A stretch of 27,831 bases of DNA. Origin: CAZXBB01 sp964638815 (GTDB lineage Bacteria; Planctomycetota; Phycisphaerae; Phycisphaerales; SM1A02). The stretch spans positions 1 to 27,831 of the forward strand of contig CAZXBB010000295.1 of NCBI GenBank assembly GCA_964638815.1, written 5' to 3'. The position numbers and the translations under genes are program-made. This document shows, piece after piece, positions 1 through 7,904 of this stretch. The notes beneath the pieces were generated by a model, which saw only the letters and a program-made list of their open reading frames with translations, searched no databases and had not been told where the DNA came from. The first letter of the stretch is position 1, and every line of letters starts with the position of its first letter.

Positions 1-28
1 CCGACGATTTGTCGTAACCTCCGTCGCC

Positions 29-775
29 ATGGCCACCGTCATCCTCGAGCACTCCGACATCGCCCGCTCGGACCGTCTCGCGGCCGTGCTGCGTGACTAC
101 GGTCATCGTCTCGCGATCCTGCGCGTCCATCGCGGGGATCCGATTCCGACGGATCTCGACGGCGTCGATGCGCTCGTCGCCTGCGGCGGCGCCGTCTCGC
201 CGGACGACGACACGACGGCGTGGATCGAGTCGGAGATGGCGCTGATGCGCGCCGTGAACGACGCCGCGCTGCCGCTGTTCGGCATCTGCTTCGGCTGCCA
301 GCTCCTCGCGCGGGCGCTCGGCGGGAAGGTGGGCCGGATGGAGGGCGGCATCGAGTGCGGGTGGCACGAGATCGCCCTGACGCCGGCGGGCCGGGAGGAT
401 CCGCTCTTCGCCGGGCAGCCGTGGCGATTCCGGCAGCCGAACTGGCACCGCTACCAGGTGACGGAGCTGCCCCCCGGCGCGCGGGCGCTCGCGAAGAGCG
501 AGCGGTGCCCGGTGCAGGCGTGGGGGATGGGGCTGCGCACGTACGGGGTCCAGTACCACCCGGAGGCCTACGTCACGACCGTCGAGTCGTGGGCGGACGA
601 AGAGCCGGAGGCGCTCACCGAGGCCGGCATCACCCGGGAGACGCTGCGGCGCCAGCACGCCGAGCACGCCGCGACGGGCGCGCGGCTCGCCCTGCGCTTC
701 TTCGAGGCGCTCGCCCTTCTCGTGATGCCGATCGATCGGCGGTACGCGGGAATCGCGAAGGACCTGCATCACTGA
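29..775 (+). CDS. Class I glutamine amidotransferase-like protein (GMP synthase GATase-type, stand-alone)
   Basis: A 248-residue stand-alone class I glutamine amidotransferase domain. The nucleophile elbow G-I-C-F-G-C-Q places the catalytic cysteine at Cys87. The Y-H-P-E-A motif supplies His177 and Glu179, so the full Cys-His-Glu triad is present. No synthase domain follows, so it resembles the free GATase proteins often annotated as GMP synthase-like, which hydrolyse glutamine or gamma-glutamyl compounds; the real substrate cannot be told from sequence. The residues after the triad (about 185-248) form a helical tail. The ATG is preceded by TAACCT at 15-20 with only 8 nt between, and there is no clear ribosome binding site, so the mRNA may be leaderless or nearly so. 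The next gene converges on it. Family call is secure; role is not. Confidence 0.88.
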   Translation: MATVILEHSDIARSDRLAAVLRDYGHRLAILRVHRGDPIPTDLDGVDALVACGGAVSPDDDTTAWIESEMALMRAVNDAALPLFGICFGCQLLARALGGKVGRMEGGIECGWHEIALTPAGREDPLFAGQPWRFRQPNWHRYQVTELPPGARALAKSERCPVQAWGMGLRTYGVQYHPEAYVTTVESWADEEPEALTEAGITRETLRRQHAEHAATGARLALRFFEALALLVMPIDRRYAGIAKDLHH

Positions 776-792
776 GGAGGGCCGTTCCCTCC
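776..792. terminator. GC hairpin directly after the amidotransferase stop
   Basis: A perfect 6-bp inverted repeat (GGAGGG at 776-781, CCCTCC at 787-792, 5-nt loop) begins at the base after the stop codon. There is no T-run, so intrinsic termination is uncertain. Farther into the same convergent spacer, 849-864 is a perfect 16-bp palindrome that could act on either strand. Nothing else is seen in 793-914. Confidence 0.35.
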
Positions 793-914
793 CGCGGGTT
801 CCAGTCCCGGGCGCCCCCGCACACGACCGCCGCGAGCACGATTCGGCACGGTCGCCGGCGACCGGCTCGCGACCCGCAGCGGACCCGCCGGGGCGTGACG
901 ACGACGCCCGGGCG

Positions 915-2489
915 TCAGTCGAGGCCCGCCCTGCTCGCGACACGGCAGATCGGGAACTCGCGTCCTTCGGCGATCGCGTCGTCGAGGAAGTTCCACGACG
1001 CGAGCCCGTCCGTCGAGCGCGGCTCGAGGAGGTACACCGCGAGCGTCCCAAGCGGCTGCCCGGTGCGCACGAGCGTCGAGCCAACAGGGAAGGTGCGAAG
1101 CTCCTCCCGCGCACGCACATCGAGCGTCAGGCGACGATGCCCCTGGAACTCGCGATCCGCGCGCTCGACACCGGTCACGGTGTACGCCTCCACCCGCGCC
1201 GGGCCCGCGAAGGGCTCGAGCGCGATCCCGTGCCCGTTGAGATTGGCCACGACCGCGTCGTGCCCCGGCGGAATCACGTACGCGTATGGCCGGCGCACGC
1301 TCACGGTCGGCTCGAAGCGGCCGATGTGCACGACGTCGTAGTCGCGCGGCGTCTCCGTCGGGCGCGGCCGCCGCTCGCCTTCGACGGTCGTCATGACGTA
1401 CCCGCGCACCGTGACGGGCGCCGTGAGCGCGGCGGCACGGTGGCGGATGCCCACGACGTCGTCCGGCTGCGGATCGCGACCGCGCCCGGTCACGTCGGCG
1501 TCGGCCGCCGCCGCCAGCTCGAGGATCTCCTCGCGGTGCACCGCCGCGTACCTCAGGATCTCGCGCACGAACTCGAGCGTGACGTGCACGCGGTCGCGGT
1601 AGGAAGCGTACGCGTACGCCTCGGAGAGGATCGACATCTGTCCGCGCAGTCCGCGGTATGGACCGCCGTACCGCGGGTCCGCGGAATAGGTCGCCCAGAC
1701 CGTCTGGTCGCGGTCGAAATTGCCGTAGAAGAAGCTGTCGTAGCCGGTCCGCTCGCGCAGACGCGCGGTCACCGCCGGCAGCAGCTCGTCGCGGACGAAC
1801 GCGATGGAGGGCTCGTACCCGGACGGGTTCAGCGGCGCCGCGTACGTGACCGTGTAGCGGTGGTGCGATCCGTTCGTCGTATGCGTGTCGATCGTGACGT
1901 GCGGATCCCACTCGGTGAGCGCGCGCACCATCGCCCGCGTCTCGGGCGCCTCGAGCTTCACCCAGTCGCGGTTGAGGTCGAGCCCCTGGGCGTTCGGCCG
2001 TATGCCCATGCCGTCGGTCGGACCGACCTGTCCCGGGCGGTTGGCGGGGTCCATCCGATCGTTGCCGTCGGCGTTGTAGATCGGGACGACGAGCAGCACG
2101 AGGTCCCGCAGCAGGGGGTGATCGGGCGTCGTGGCCAGCTCCCGCGCGAGCATCAGGAGGGCTTCCTTGCCGCACACTTCGCCGGCATGGATGTTCCCGA
2201 ACGCGAGCACGACCGGCTTGCCGGTCGCGCGGGCGGCGGCCGGCGTCGCGACCGGCGGATCGGCAATCACCGCGAGCGGGATCGATCGCCCCTCTGTCGT
2301 CGCGCCGAGCTCGGCCAGGTGCACGACGTCCGAGCGCGCCGCGATGCGCCCGAGGAGATCGACGACCTCCGCGTGGCGCGCGGTCGCGCGGTAGTCGCTC
2401 GATTCGGCGACGGTGAGGAGGTCGTCGGCCCGTGCCGGCGCGAGGAGGACGTGGACGACGACGATGACGACGACGAGGGCTCGGGGCAT
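915..2489 (-). CDS. Secreted M14-family zinc carboxypeptidase
   Basis: A 524-residue M14 metallopeptidase. Residues 1-21 form a hydrophobic signal peptide ending A-R-A, so the mature enzyme is exported. The zinc ligands are visible: H-A-G-E (His101, Glu104) and D-T-H (His203). Asn173-Arg174 in D-L-N-R-D-W matches the site that grips the substrate carboxylate, and Glu290 in S-E-A-Y fits the catalytic base. It should trim C-terminal residues from peptides or cell-wall peptides outside the cytoplasm. The reading frame stays open upstream to 3236, but that part runs antisense through the HD gene and a 12-bp repeat. I chose the ATG at 2489 because it starts the signal peptide. A TACGCT box lies 5 nt before it. 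The C-terminal ~200 residues are a less conserved accessory region. Confidence 0.9.
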   Translation of the reverse strand: MPRALVVVIVVVHVLLAPARADDLLTVAESSDYRATARHAEVVDLLGRIAARSDVVHLAELGATTEGRSIPLAVIADPPVATPAAARATGKPVVLAFGNIHAGEVCGKEALLMLARELATTPDHPLLRDLVLLVVPIYNADGNDRMDPANRPGQVGPTDGMGIRPNAQGLDLNRDWVKLEAPETRAMVRALTEWDPHVTIDTHTTNGSHHRYTVTYAAPLNPSGYEPSIAFVRDELLPAVTARLRERTGYDSFFYGNFDRDQTVWATYSADPRYGGPYRGLRGQMSILSEAYAYASYRDRVHVTLEFVREILRYAAVHREEILELAAAADADVTGRGRDPQPDDVVGIRHRAAALTAPVTVRGYVMTTVEGERRPRPTETPRDYDVVHIGRFEPTVSVRRPYAYVIPPGHDAVVANLNGHGIALEPFAGPARVEAYTVTGVERADREFQGHRRLTLDVRAREELRTFPVGSTLVRTGQPLGTLAVYLLEPRSTDGLASWNFLDDAIAEGREFPICRVASRAGLD

Positions 2490-2550
2490 GCCGTAGCGTA
2501 GCACGGGCCCGGCTCGTCGTACGTCGTCGCGGATCGCGGTCGCTCTCCGG

Positions 2551-2622
2551 GATGACGACGACGACCCCGACGACGACCCCGATGACGACCCCGATGACGA
2601 CCCCGATGACGACGATAATGAT
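2551..2622. repeat. 12-bp tandem repeat in the M14 / HD divergent spacer
   Basis: About four near-perfect 12-bp units (GACCCCGATGAC type) occupy 2563-2610, flanked by degenerate copies at both ends. It lies in the 186-bp spacer between two divergently transcribed genes, where both promoters must sit. The 12-bp period leaves reading frames open, which explains the spurious upstream extension of the M14 frame. Confidence 0.85.
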
Positions 2623-2675
2623 CTGCGATACCGTACCACGAGCGTCGGCCACATCACCCGGCGTGAGAGCGTGAC

Positions 2676-3230
2676 ATGACCCCCGACGAAGCACGAGACC
2701 TGATGCACGAATGGACGCCGAGCGAGGCCCTCCGCGTCCACATGGAATGCGTCGCGGCCTGCATGGGCGCGTACGCCGGGCGTTGCGAGCCCGCCGGGAA
2801 GGACCGCTGGGTCGTCGCCGGGCTTCTGCACGACATGGACTACGAGCGGCACCCGACGCCGGCCGAGCATCCGTTCGTCGCCGTGAGGCACCTGCGCGAG
2901 CAGACCGACGTTGACGGCGAGATCATCGATGCGATTCTCGGGCACGCCGGATACACCGGCACGCCACGCACGACCATGATGGCGAAGTGCCTCTTCGCGG
3001 TGGACGAACTCGCGGGCTTCATCGTCGCGTGCGCGAAGGTGCGGCCGAACGGCATCTCGGACCTTCAGCCGAAGAGTGTGAAGAAGAAGCTGAAGGACAG
3101 GGCATTCGCCGCCGCGGTGAGCCGCGAGGACATCGCGACGGGGATCGGGGAACTGGGCGTCGATCCGGCGGAGCACATCCAGGTCTGCATCGACGCGATC
3201 CGGGCGGAGTCGGCGCGGCTCGCGCTCTGA
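2676..3230 (+). CDS. HD-domain phosphohydrolase-like protein
   Basis: A 184-residue protein that is essentially one HD domain. The metal-binding signature is complete: His22, His52-Asp53 (L-L-H-D-M-D), His90 and Asp110. The family covers phosphohydrolases acting on nucleotides and related substrates; this small cytoplasmic form, often labelled HDIG or HD superfamily hydrolase, has no second domain to indicate a substrate. The start is the first ATG in frame, 186 bp from the divergent peptidase. Its stop lies 50 bp from the stop of convergent dxs. Nothing suggests truncation. The family is confident; the reaction is unknown. Confidence 0.88.
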   Translation: MTPDEARDLMHEWTPSEALRVHMECVAACMGAYAGRCEPAGKDRWVVAGLLHDMDYERHPTPAEHPFVAVRHLREQTDVDGEIIDAILGHAGYTGTPRTTMMAKCLFAVDELAGFIVACAKVRPNGISDLQPKSVKKKLKDRAFAAAVSREDIATGIGELGVDPAEHIQVCIDAIRAESARLAL

Positions 3231-3280
3231 TTCCAATCTGAGAAGACCGGAGCCCGGCTATTCGCCCCGCAGCGCGCCCG

Positions 3281-5242
3281 CTACGTGGTCGCCGGCGTCT
3301 TGGCGCGGGCAACGGTCGTCACGAGGGGCGTCCCCGCTGCGTCGAGCGTCTCCCGCACCGTCCGCGCGATGGACGCCGGATCGAGCCCTGCTTCCTCGAG
3401 CTGCTCGGCGCGGGCGCCCTGGTAGATCCAGCGGCAGGGGATGCCGAGACGCGTGATGCCCTTCGTCTCGATGCCCGCCTCGTTCGCGGCGTCGATCACG
3501 CACGAGCCGAAGCCGCCTTCGAGGCCGTGGTCCTCGACAGTGAACACGGGCACGCCGCGCTCGACGAGCGAACGCACGAGTGCGACGTCAACCGGCCGCG
3601 CGAAGCGGGCATCGTAGAGGTCGACCTTGTACTCGCCGTTGAGCTGATCGATCGCGTCCATGGCGTTGATGCCCATGACGCCGTACGCGAGGATGGCGGC
3701 GTCAGGTCGATCGTGTTGGACGAGCGGCCGCGCCTTGCCCAGCTCGAACGGCGGGCATCCGGCGTCCGCGAACTTCGCGCTGACGCTGTCGCGCGGGTAG
3801 CGGACGACGCTCGGTCCCTCGTCGTAGACTCGCATGAACTCCAGCGCCGCTCGCAGGCTCGGCTCATCGAGGGCCGCGGTCAGGACCATCTTCGGGAAGA
3901 CGCGCAGGATGCTGATGTCGCAGAAGCCGTGGTGCACCGCGCCGTCCCCGCCGACGAGGCCCGCCCGGTCGAGGCAGAGCCGCACGGGCAGGCCGTGCAG
4001 CGCGACCTCCTGGAAGACCTGGTCGAACGCGCGCTGCACGAACGTCGAGTACACCGCGAAGAAGGGCTTCCACCCGGTCTTCGCGAGCCCCGCCATCATG
4101 TCCATCGCGTGCGATTCGCAGATGCCGGTGTCCCACGTGCGATCGGGGAACTTCGGCAGCACCTTGTTGAGCCCGGTGCCGTCCGGCATCGCGGCGGTGC
4201 ACGTGACGACCTTCCCGTCGCGCTCCATCACGTCGATGAGCGCGTCCGCGAAGGCGGCAGTGAATCCGCGCCCGCCCTTCTTGAGCTCGACGCGGCACCC
4301 CTCGACGGTGAACGGCTTCGGCGAGTGGAACGTCGTCGCGTCGCCCTCTGAGAAGTCGAACCCCTTGCCCTTCACCGTGTGAACGTGCAGCACCATGGGC
4401 CGGTCGAACTCGCGGATCTCGACGAGGACGTCGATGAGCGTCGGGATGTCGTGCCCGTCCACCGGGCCGATCGTCACGAGGCCGAACTTCTCGAACCACG
4501 CGTCCTCGGCGATCGCGTCCTTCGCGATCTCGCCCAGGCGGTGGTACATCTCCCGGATGATCGAGCCGCCCGGGAGCTGCTCGACGACGTCCTTCGCGGC
4601 GCGCTTCGCCCGGCGGTACGCGGGGTTCACCCGCACGCGGTCGAAGTAGGACGCGACGGCGCCCTGAGGTTTCGCGATCGACATCCCGTTATCGTTGAGC
4701 ACGACGAGGAACTGGCGATCGAGGGTGCCCGCGTTGTTGAGGCCCTCCATCGCGACGCCGTTGACGATGCTCGCATCGCCGATGAGCGAGACCACGCGGC
4801 GACCCTCGGGGTTCTCCTTCGGATCGAAAGCCTCGCCCGTGAGCGTGTCGCCGCGGGCCATGCCGACCGCGGTCGAGATTGCGGTGCCCGCGTGCCCGAC
4901 CGCGAAGAGGTCGTAGCAGCTCTCGCGCGGCTCCGGAAAGCCGGCCATCCCGTCTCGCTGACGCAGACGCGACAGCATCGGGTAGCGACCCGTGAGGAGC
5001 TTGTGCGGATAGCACTGGTGCCCGACGTCGAACAGGAGCCGGTCGTGCCCGAAGTCGAACACGTAATGCAGGGCGATCGTCAGCTCCACCACGCCGAGGT
5101 TCGGGGCGAAGTGACCGCCGGTCTTCTTGATCTGCTCGCAGATCGCGTGGCGGATCTCCGCCGCGAGAACCGGGAGCTTCTCGACCGGGAGGACCTTCAG
5201 GTCGGCGGGCGTCTTGATGCCGGGAAGCAGGGTCAAATCCAT
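3281..5242 (-). CDS. dxs: 1-deoxy-D-xylulose-5-phosphate synthase (divergent Dxs)
   Basis: A 653-residue transketolase-type enzyme that condenses pyruvate and glyceraldehyde 3-phosphate, the first step of the MEP isoprenoid pathway, and also feeds thiamine and pyridoxal synthesis. Seen: H44 in the T-G-G-H-F-A-P start of the domain, D-V-G-H-Q-C-Y-P-H (His75), the thiamine diphosphate motif at 155-185 ending N-D-N, the H-T-V-K-G-K-G-F segment, C-E-S-H with the catalytic Glu, Y-S-T-F-V-Q-R, and L-D-R-A-G-L-V-G-G-D-G-A-V-H-H. The canonical G-D-G of the cofactor motif is G-D-A here (155-157). The end lies in a short convergent spacer with the HD gene. It follows ispA by 90 bp on the same strand, so the two probably form a transcription unit. 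The ribosome binding site is weak. Confidence 0.93.
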   Translation of the reverse strand: MDLTLLPGIKTPADLKVLPVEKLPVLAAEIRHAICEQIKKTGGHFAPNLGVVELTIALHYVFDFGHDRLLFDVGHQCYPHKLLTGRYPMLSRLRQRDGMAGFPEPRESCYDLFAVGHAGTAISTAVGMARGDTLTGEAFDPKENPEGRRVVSLIGDASIVNGVAMEGLNNAGTLDRQFLVVLNDNGMSIAKPQGAVASYFDRVRVNPAYRRAKRAAKDVVEQLPGGSIIREMYHRLGEIAKDAIAEDAWFEKFGLVTIGPVDGHDIPTLIDVLVEIREFDRPMVLHVHTVKGKGFDFSEGDATTFHSPKPFTVEGCRVELKKGGRGFTAAFADALIDVMERDGKVVTCTAAMPDGTGLNKVLPKFPDRTWDTGICESHAMDMMAGLAKTGWKPFFAVYSTFVQRAFDQVFQEVALHGLPVRLCLDRAGLVGGDGAVHHGFCDISILRVFPKMVLTAALDEPSLRAALEFMRVYDEGPSVVRYPRDSVSAKFADAGCPPFELGKARPLVQHDRPDAAILAYGVMGINAMDAIDQLNGEYKVDLYDARFARPVDVALVRSLVERGVPVFTVEDHGLEGGFGSCVIDAANEAGIETKGITRLGIPCRWIYQGARAEQLEEAGLDPASIARTVRETLDAAGTPLVTTVARAKTPATT

Positions 5243-5267
5243 GGCGAGCTTCGTCCTGTGGCCTCCC

Positions 5268-5292
5268 GGGGGGGAAGGGGCGGGGGGGCGGG
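5268..5292 (+). other. G-quadruplex-type G-tract in the ispA-dxs spacer
   Basis: Four G-runs of 7, 4, 7 and 3 bases are separated by AA, C and C on the plus strand, followed by more GGG groups to 5307. The genes run on the minus strand, so the dxs leader RNA would be C-rich here and the template strand G-rich. It meets the simple G4 pattern; any effect on transcription is inference. Confidence 0.6.
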
Positions 5293-5332
5293 AAGGCCGG
5301 GAAGGGCCGTTGGCCCGATCGTTAGGATACGC

Positions 5333-6253
5333 TCAACGCGTACGAACGGCCAGATCGTCGCAGAGCCGCCGCAGCGGCTCGGCCCGGTCGCCGAGGTCGG
5401 CGATGGCTTCCTCCGCCTCCCGGCGCAGCCGGCTCACCTCGTCGCGCGACTTCTCGATCCCGAAGATGCCGGGGAAGGTGAGCTTGCCGGCTTCGATGTC
5501 CTTACCCGTCGCCTTGCCGATGTGTTCGGGGGACTGCGTCACATCGAGGAGATCATCGACGATCTGGAACATCAGGCCGATCGCGCGGCCGTACCGGTCG
5601 AGCCGCCCAAGCGTATCGGCCCACTCCGCCGATTCCGTGGAAACGTTTTCGGACATTCCGCACAGGGCGCCCATGCGACAGCCGGCGCGCAGGAGCGCCC
5701 CGGTCTTGTTGCGATGAACGAGCAGCAGCCGCTGCTCGTCGTTCATCTCGGGCGGGAATCCGCCGAGGGTGTCGAGCACCTGCCCGTTGATCATGGCCGT
5801 CGTCGAGGCCGCGAGCTCCGCGTTGAGCTGGACGACACGCTCGGCGGCGATCGGCGTTTCCGCGATGAGCTCGAAAGCGATCGACAGCATCGCGTCGCCG
5901 GCAAGGATCGCCATCGCCTCGCCGGCCTGCATGTGGAGCGTCGGACGCCCGCGGCGCAGGGCGTCGTCGTCCATCGCCGGCAGGTCGTCGTGCACGAGGC
6001 TGAAGTTGTGGATCAGCTCCAGGGCGCCCGCGGGCGCAAGGGCCGTCTTGCGCTCCCCGCCCGCGGCCTCGCAGCACAGCAGGACCAGCGCCGGCCGCAG
6101 CCGCTTCCCGCCGTCGAGCACGGTGTAGCAGATCGACTCCTCGAGGATGCCGGGTATCCCGCGCGACCGCAGCGCGCGGGCGAGGAAACGGTCGATCTCG
6201 CTGATCACCGAGGCGAGGACGCCGGACTCGGATCGGAGGGGCGCTTCGGGCAC
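5333..6253 (-). CDS. ispA: Polyprenyl diphosphate synthase (farnesyl/geranylgeranyl type)
   Basis: A 306-residue trans-isoprenyl diphosphate synthase that extends dimethylallyl diphosphate with isopentenyl diphosphate. Seen: G-G-K-R-L-R-P at 48-54 for IPP binding, the first Asp-rich motif D-D-L-P-A-M-D (Asp89, 90, 95; bacterial D-D-X4-D spacing), and the second D-D-L-L-D (233-237). Phe84 and Ser85 lie at positions -5 and -4 of the first motif, which fits a short product (C15, possibly C20), but product length is not proven by this. The start is GTG; no in-frame ATG occurs before residue 108. There is no Shine-Dalgarno, but a TATCAT box ends 7 nt before the GTG, suggesting a leaderless transcript. 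dxs follows 90 bp downstream. Confidence 0.92.
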   Translation of the reverse strand: MPEAPLRSESGVLASVISEIDRFLARALRSRGIPGILEESICYTVLDGGKRLRPALVLLCCEAAGGERKTALAPAGALELIHNFSLVHDDLPAMDDDALRRGRPTLHMQAGEAMAILAGDAMLSIAFELIAETPIAAERVVQLNAELAASTTAMINGQVLDTLGGFPPEMNDEQRLLLVHRNKTGALLRAGCRMGALCGMSENVSTESAEWADTLGRLDRYGRAIGLMFQIVDDLLDVTQSPEHIGKATGKDIEAGKLTFPGIFGIEKSRDEVSRLRREAEEAIADLGDRAEPLRRLCDDLAVRTR

Positions 6254-6266
6254 TGGGCGGATGATA
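6254..6266 (-). promoter_or_regulatory. TATCAT -10-like box abutting the ispA start
   Basis: On the minus strand TATCAT (6266-6261) is followed by 7 nt and then the GTG start. A transcript starting at the usual distance would begin at A6254, one base before the start codon. No convincing -35 hexamer is visible. Confidence 0.55.
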
Positions 6267-6290
6267 CCGGAAACGCCTGAAGGAACGGGA

Positions 6291-6389
6291 GCACGGAGGT
6301 ACGGCCGGGCCGTCGGCCGGGCCCATCGGCCGGGCCCGTCGGCCGGGCCCGTCGGCCGCCCGTCGGCCGGGCCCCTCGTGCCTCCGTGC
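6291..6389. repeat. 13-bp tandem repeat enclosed by an inverted repeat
   Basis: Six copies (11-13 bp; unit CGGCCGGGCCCGT) run from 6302 to 6374. They are bracketed by GCACGGAGGTAC at 6291-6302 and GTGCCTCCGTGC at 6378-6389, which pair at 11 of 12 positions. The whole forms a large stem with a self-complementary repeat loop in the 141-bp TraB-ispA spacer. It could limit read-through into ispA, which has its own promoter-like box. Confidence 0.85.
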
Positions 6390-6394
6390 CTCTC

Positions 6395-7837
6395 CTACCG
6401 GCGTCTCATCTGCATCATCGTCCGCCGCACCATCATCCTCATCTGCCGGACTTCCGCGGGGTTCATCGGCGACCGCGTGAGGTCGACGTGGATCGCGCGG
6501 TGCCACTGCACCTGGGCAGGCCGATAGCCCAGCTCGACGAGACGCTGCTGCATGTCCTTCATGTGGCCGGCGCCGTAGAGCACGGCGACCGAGGCGGTCT
6601 GCGGCTCGTCGCGAAGGATCTCCTTGAGGTCCTCGATGACGACGGCGTTGCGCTGGTTGATGATGACCTCGGTGAAGCCTTCGTCGAACTGGCGCAGAGT
6701 CTCCTGGACCATCGCCTCGTCCCCCAGCGTCTCGATGAGGACGACCTTGATCATGTCGCTCACGGCCCCCGACGTGAACAGGTCGGCCATGCGCACGACG
6801 CCGAGGAAGAACCTCGCGATCTGCGCCGGGAGGGACGTGCCGGCGAGCTGACCCTCGACGACCGTGAAGTCCGTGCCGAGGTCGGCCATCGCGCGCCGCA
6901 CCTGGTCGACCGACATGTCGCTGCAGCGCCAGTTGTCGCGGCCGTAGTCCACGGCATCGAGCTGGAAGGCGAGATGAAGCGCCCGCGCGAGCTGCACCTG
7001 GATGCTGTCGTCGCCGCCGAGCGTCAGGCCCTCGCCGACCACCGGCTCGTCGAGCTCGATATCGGCTGCAAACGCCTCTCCGCCCGTGCGCCCGTCGGCG
7101 CCGAGGCTGGCCAGCCGGTATGCCGCGCCCGGACCGGATCCGTCCGGCTCGTAGACGAGTGAGCGGCCCCAGGCGTCGAGCCGGGCGATGTCGAAGAAGG
7201 ACGCGAGCCGGGCGTCCTCCTGCCGGGCGAACTCGCGCGCGGCCTCCAGGTCCGCCGGGTACTCGTTCATGTCGGCGCGGTACTTCTCGATGACACGGGC
7301 CACGAAACGCATCGCCTCGCGCGTCGTTTCGACGTTCATCTCGGGCGTGTCGCCGCCGGCGCCGCCGGTGCCGGCAGGCTTGACGGACTCGTAGAGCACG
7401 AGCTCGTGCCGGGCGAGAATCTCCTGAAGCTCGCGGTAATAGCGGTGATCGCCGATGTGAACCACGCCCGCGAGCGTGACGCTCGGGCCGCCGGCGGCAC
7501 GCTCGTAGGTCCGCGTTGCGATCTCCAGTGATACCGCGGTGGTGTCGTCGCCGGTCACTCGCATGAAGGCGCCGTCGTCCGCAGGGATCTCGATCGTGAC
7601 GTCCTTCGTCTTCTTCGGTGTCCTCGCGGCGGGAGCCGCCGCGACGGCCGGCGCGATCGCCCGCGTCGTCGTGACGCTGTCCGGGGCGGCGATCGCGGCG
7701 CCGGCGGCGACGAGGAGCGCGGTGCCGGCCCCGAGCGCGCGCGGCGCGAGGCGGAGCCAGCGCCGGATCCCGCGGCGGACCGCCCGGGGGCGCCCGGGGA
7801 AGCGGGGGAGCGAATCGTCGTGGTTCGGCGTCGTCAT
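6395..7837 (-). CDS. TraB-family protein with an inserted GspG-type pseudopilin domain
   Basis: A 480-residue exported protein. A basic N-terminus and hydrophobic stretch (about 33-51) give a signal peptide or anchor. Residues 119-150 match the start of the TraB/TIKI-like fold (L-A-G-V-V-H-I-G-D, then Y-E-S). Residues about 173-261 instead match the C-terminal half of type II secretion major pseudopilin GspG: Y-P at 193, L-D-A-W-G-R-S-L-V-Y at 220-229, S-L-G-A-D-G-R-T-G-G-E at 244-254, A-D-I at 258-260. TraB-like sequence then resumes to the signature G-A-G-H-M-K-D at 422-428, ending in a Met/Arg-rich tail. I chose the ATG at 7837 because GGAG sits 7 nt before it; an ATG at 7897 would add 20 Arg/Pro-rich residues. 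Follows an ExbB-like gene by 67 bp. Function unknown. Confidence 0.82.
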   Translation of the reverse strand: MTTPNHDDSLPRFPGRPRAVRRGIRRWLRLAPRALGAGTALLVAAGAAIAAPDSVTTTRAIAPAVAAAPAARTPKKTKDVTIEIPADDGAFMRVTGDDTTAVSLEIATRTYERAAGGPSVTLAGVVHIGDHRYYRELQEILARHELVLYESVKPAGTGGAGGDTPEMNVETTREAMRFVARVIEKYRADMNEYPADLEAAREFARQEDARLASFFDIARLDAWGRSLVYEPDGSGPGAAYRLASLGADGRTGGEAFAADIELDEPVVGEGLTLGGDDSIQVQLARALHLAFQLDAVDYGRDNWRCSDMSVDQVRRAMADLGTDFTVVEGQLAGTSLPAQIARFFLGVVRMADLFTSGAVSDMIKVVLIETLGDEAMVQETLRQFDEGFTEVIINQRNAVVIEDLKEILRDEPQTASVAVLYGAGHMKDMQQRLVELGYRPAQVQWHRAIHVDLTRSPMNPAEVRQMRMMVRRTMMQMRRR

Positions 7838-7904
7838 GCGGCGTCTCCGTGGGATCGGTGGGGGCGTCGAACCCCGTTTCGGTCGCGGCGATTCCATGCG
7901 CTCG

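Noticed and set aside
776..914. Possible tRNA in the first convergent spacer, from a GGGTTCCAGTCCC string
   Set aside because: The loop does not fit T-T-C-R-A-N-Y and no other arms pair around it.
2490..3236. Upstream extension of the M14 peptidase frame
   Set aside because: It runs antisense through the HD-domain gene and a 12-bp repeat; the ATG at 2489 starts a clean signal peptide.
6302..6374. CRISPR-like array
   Set aside because: The repeats are contiguous with no spacers and only 11-13 bp long; there are no cas genes. The same holds for the other arrays in the window.
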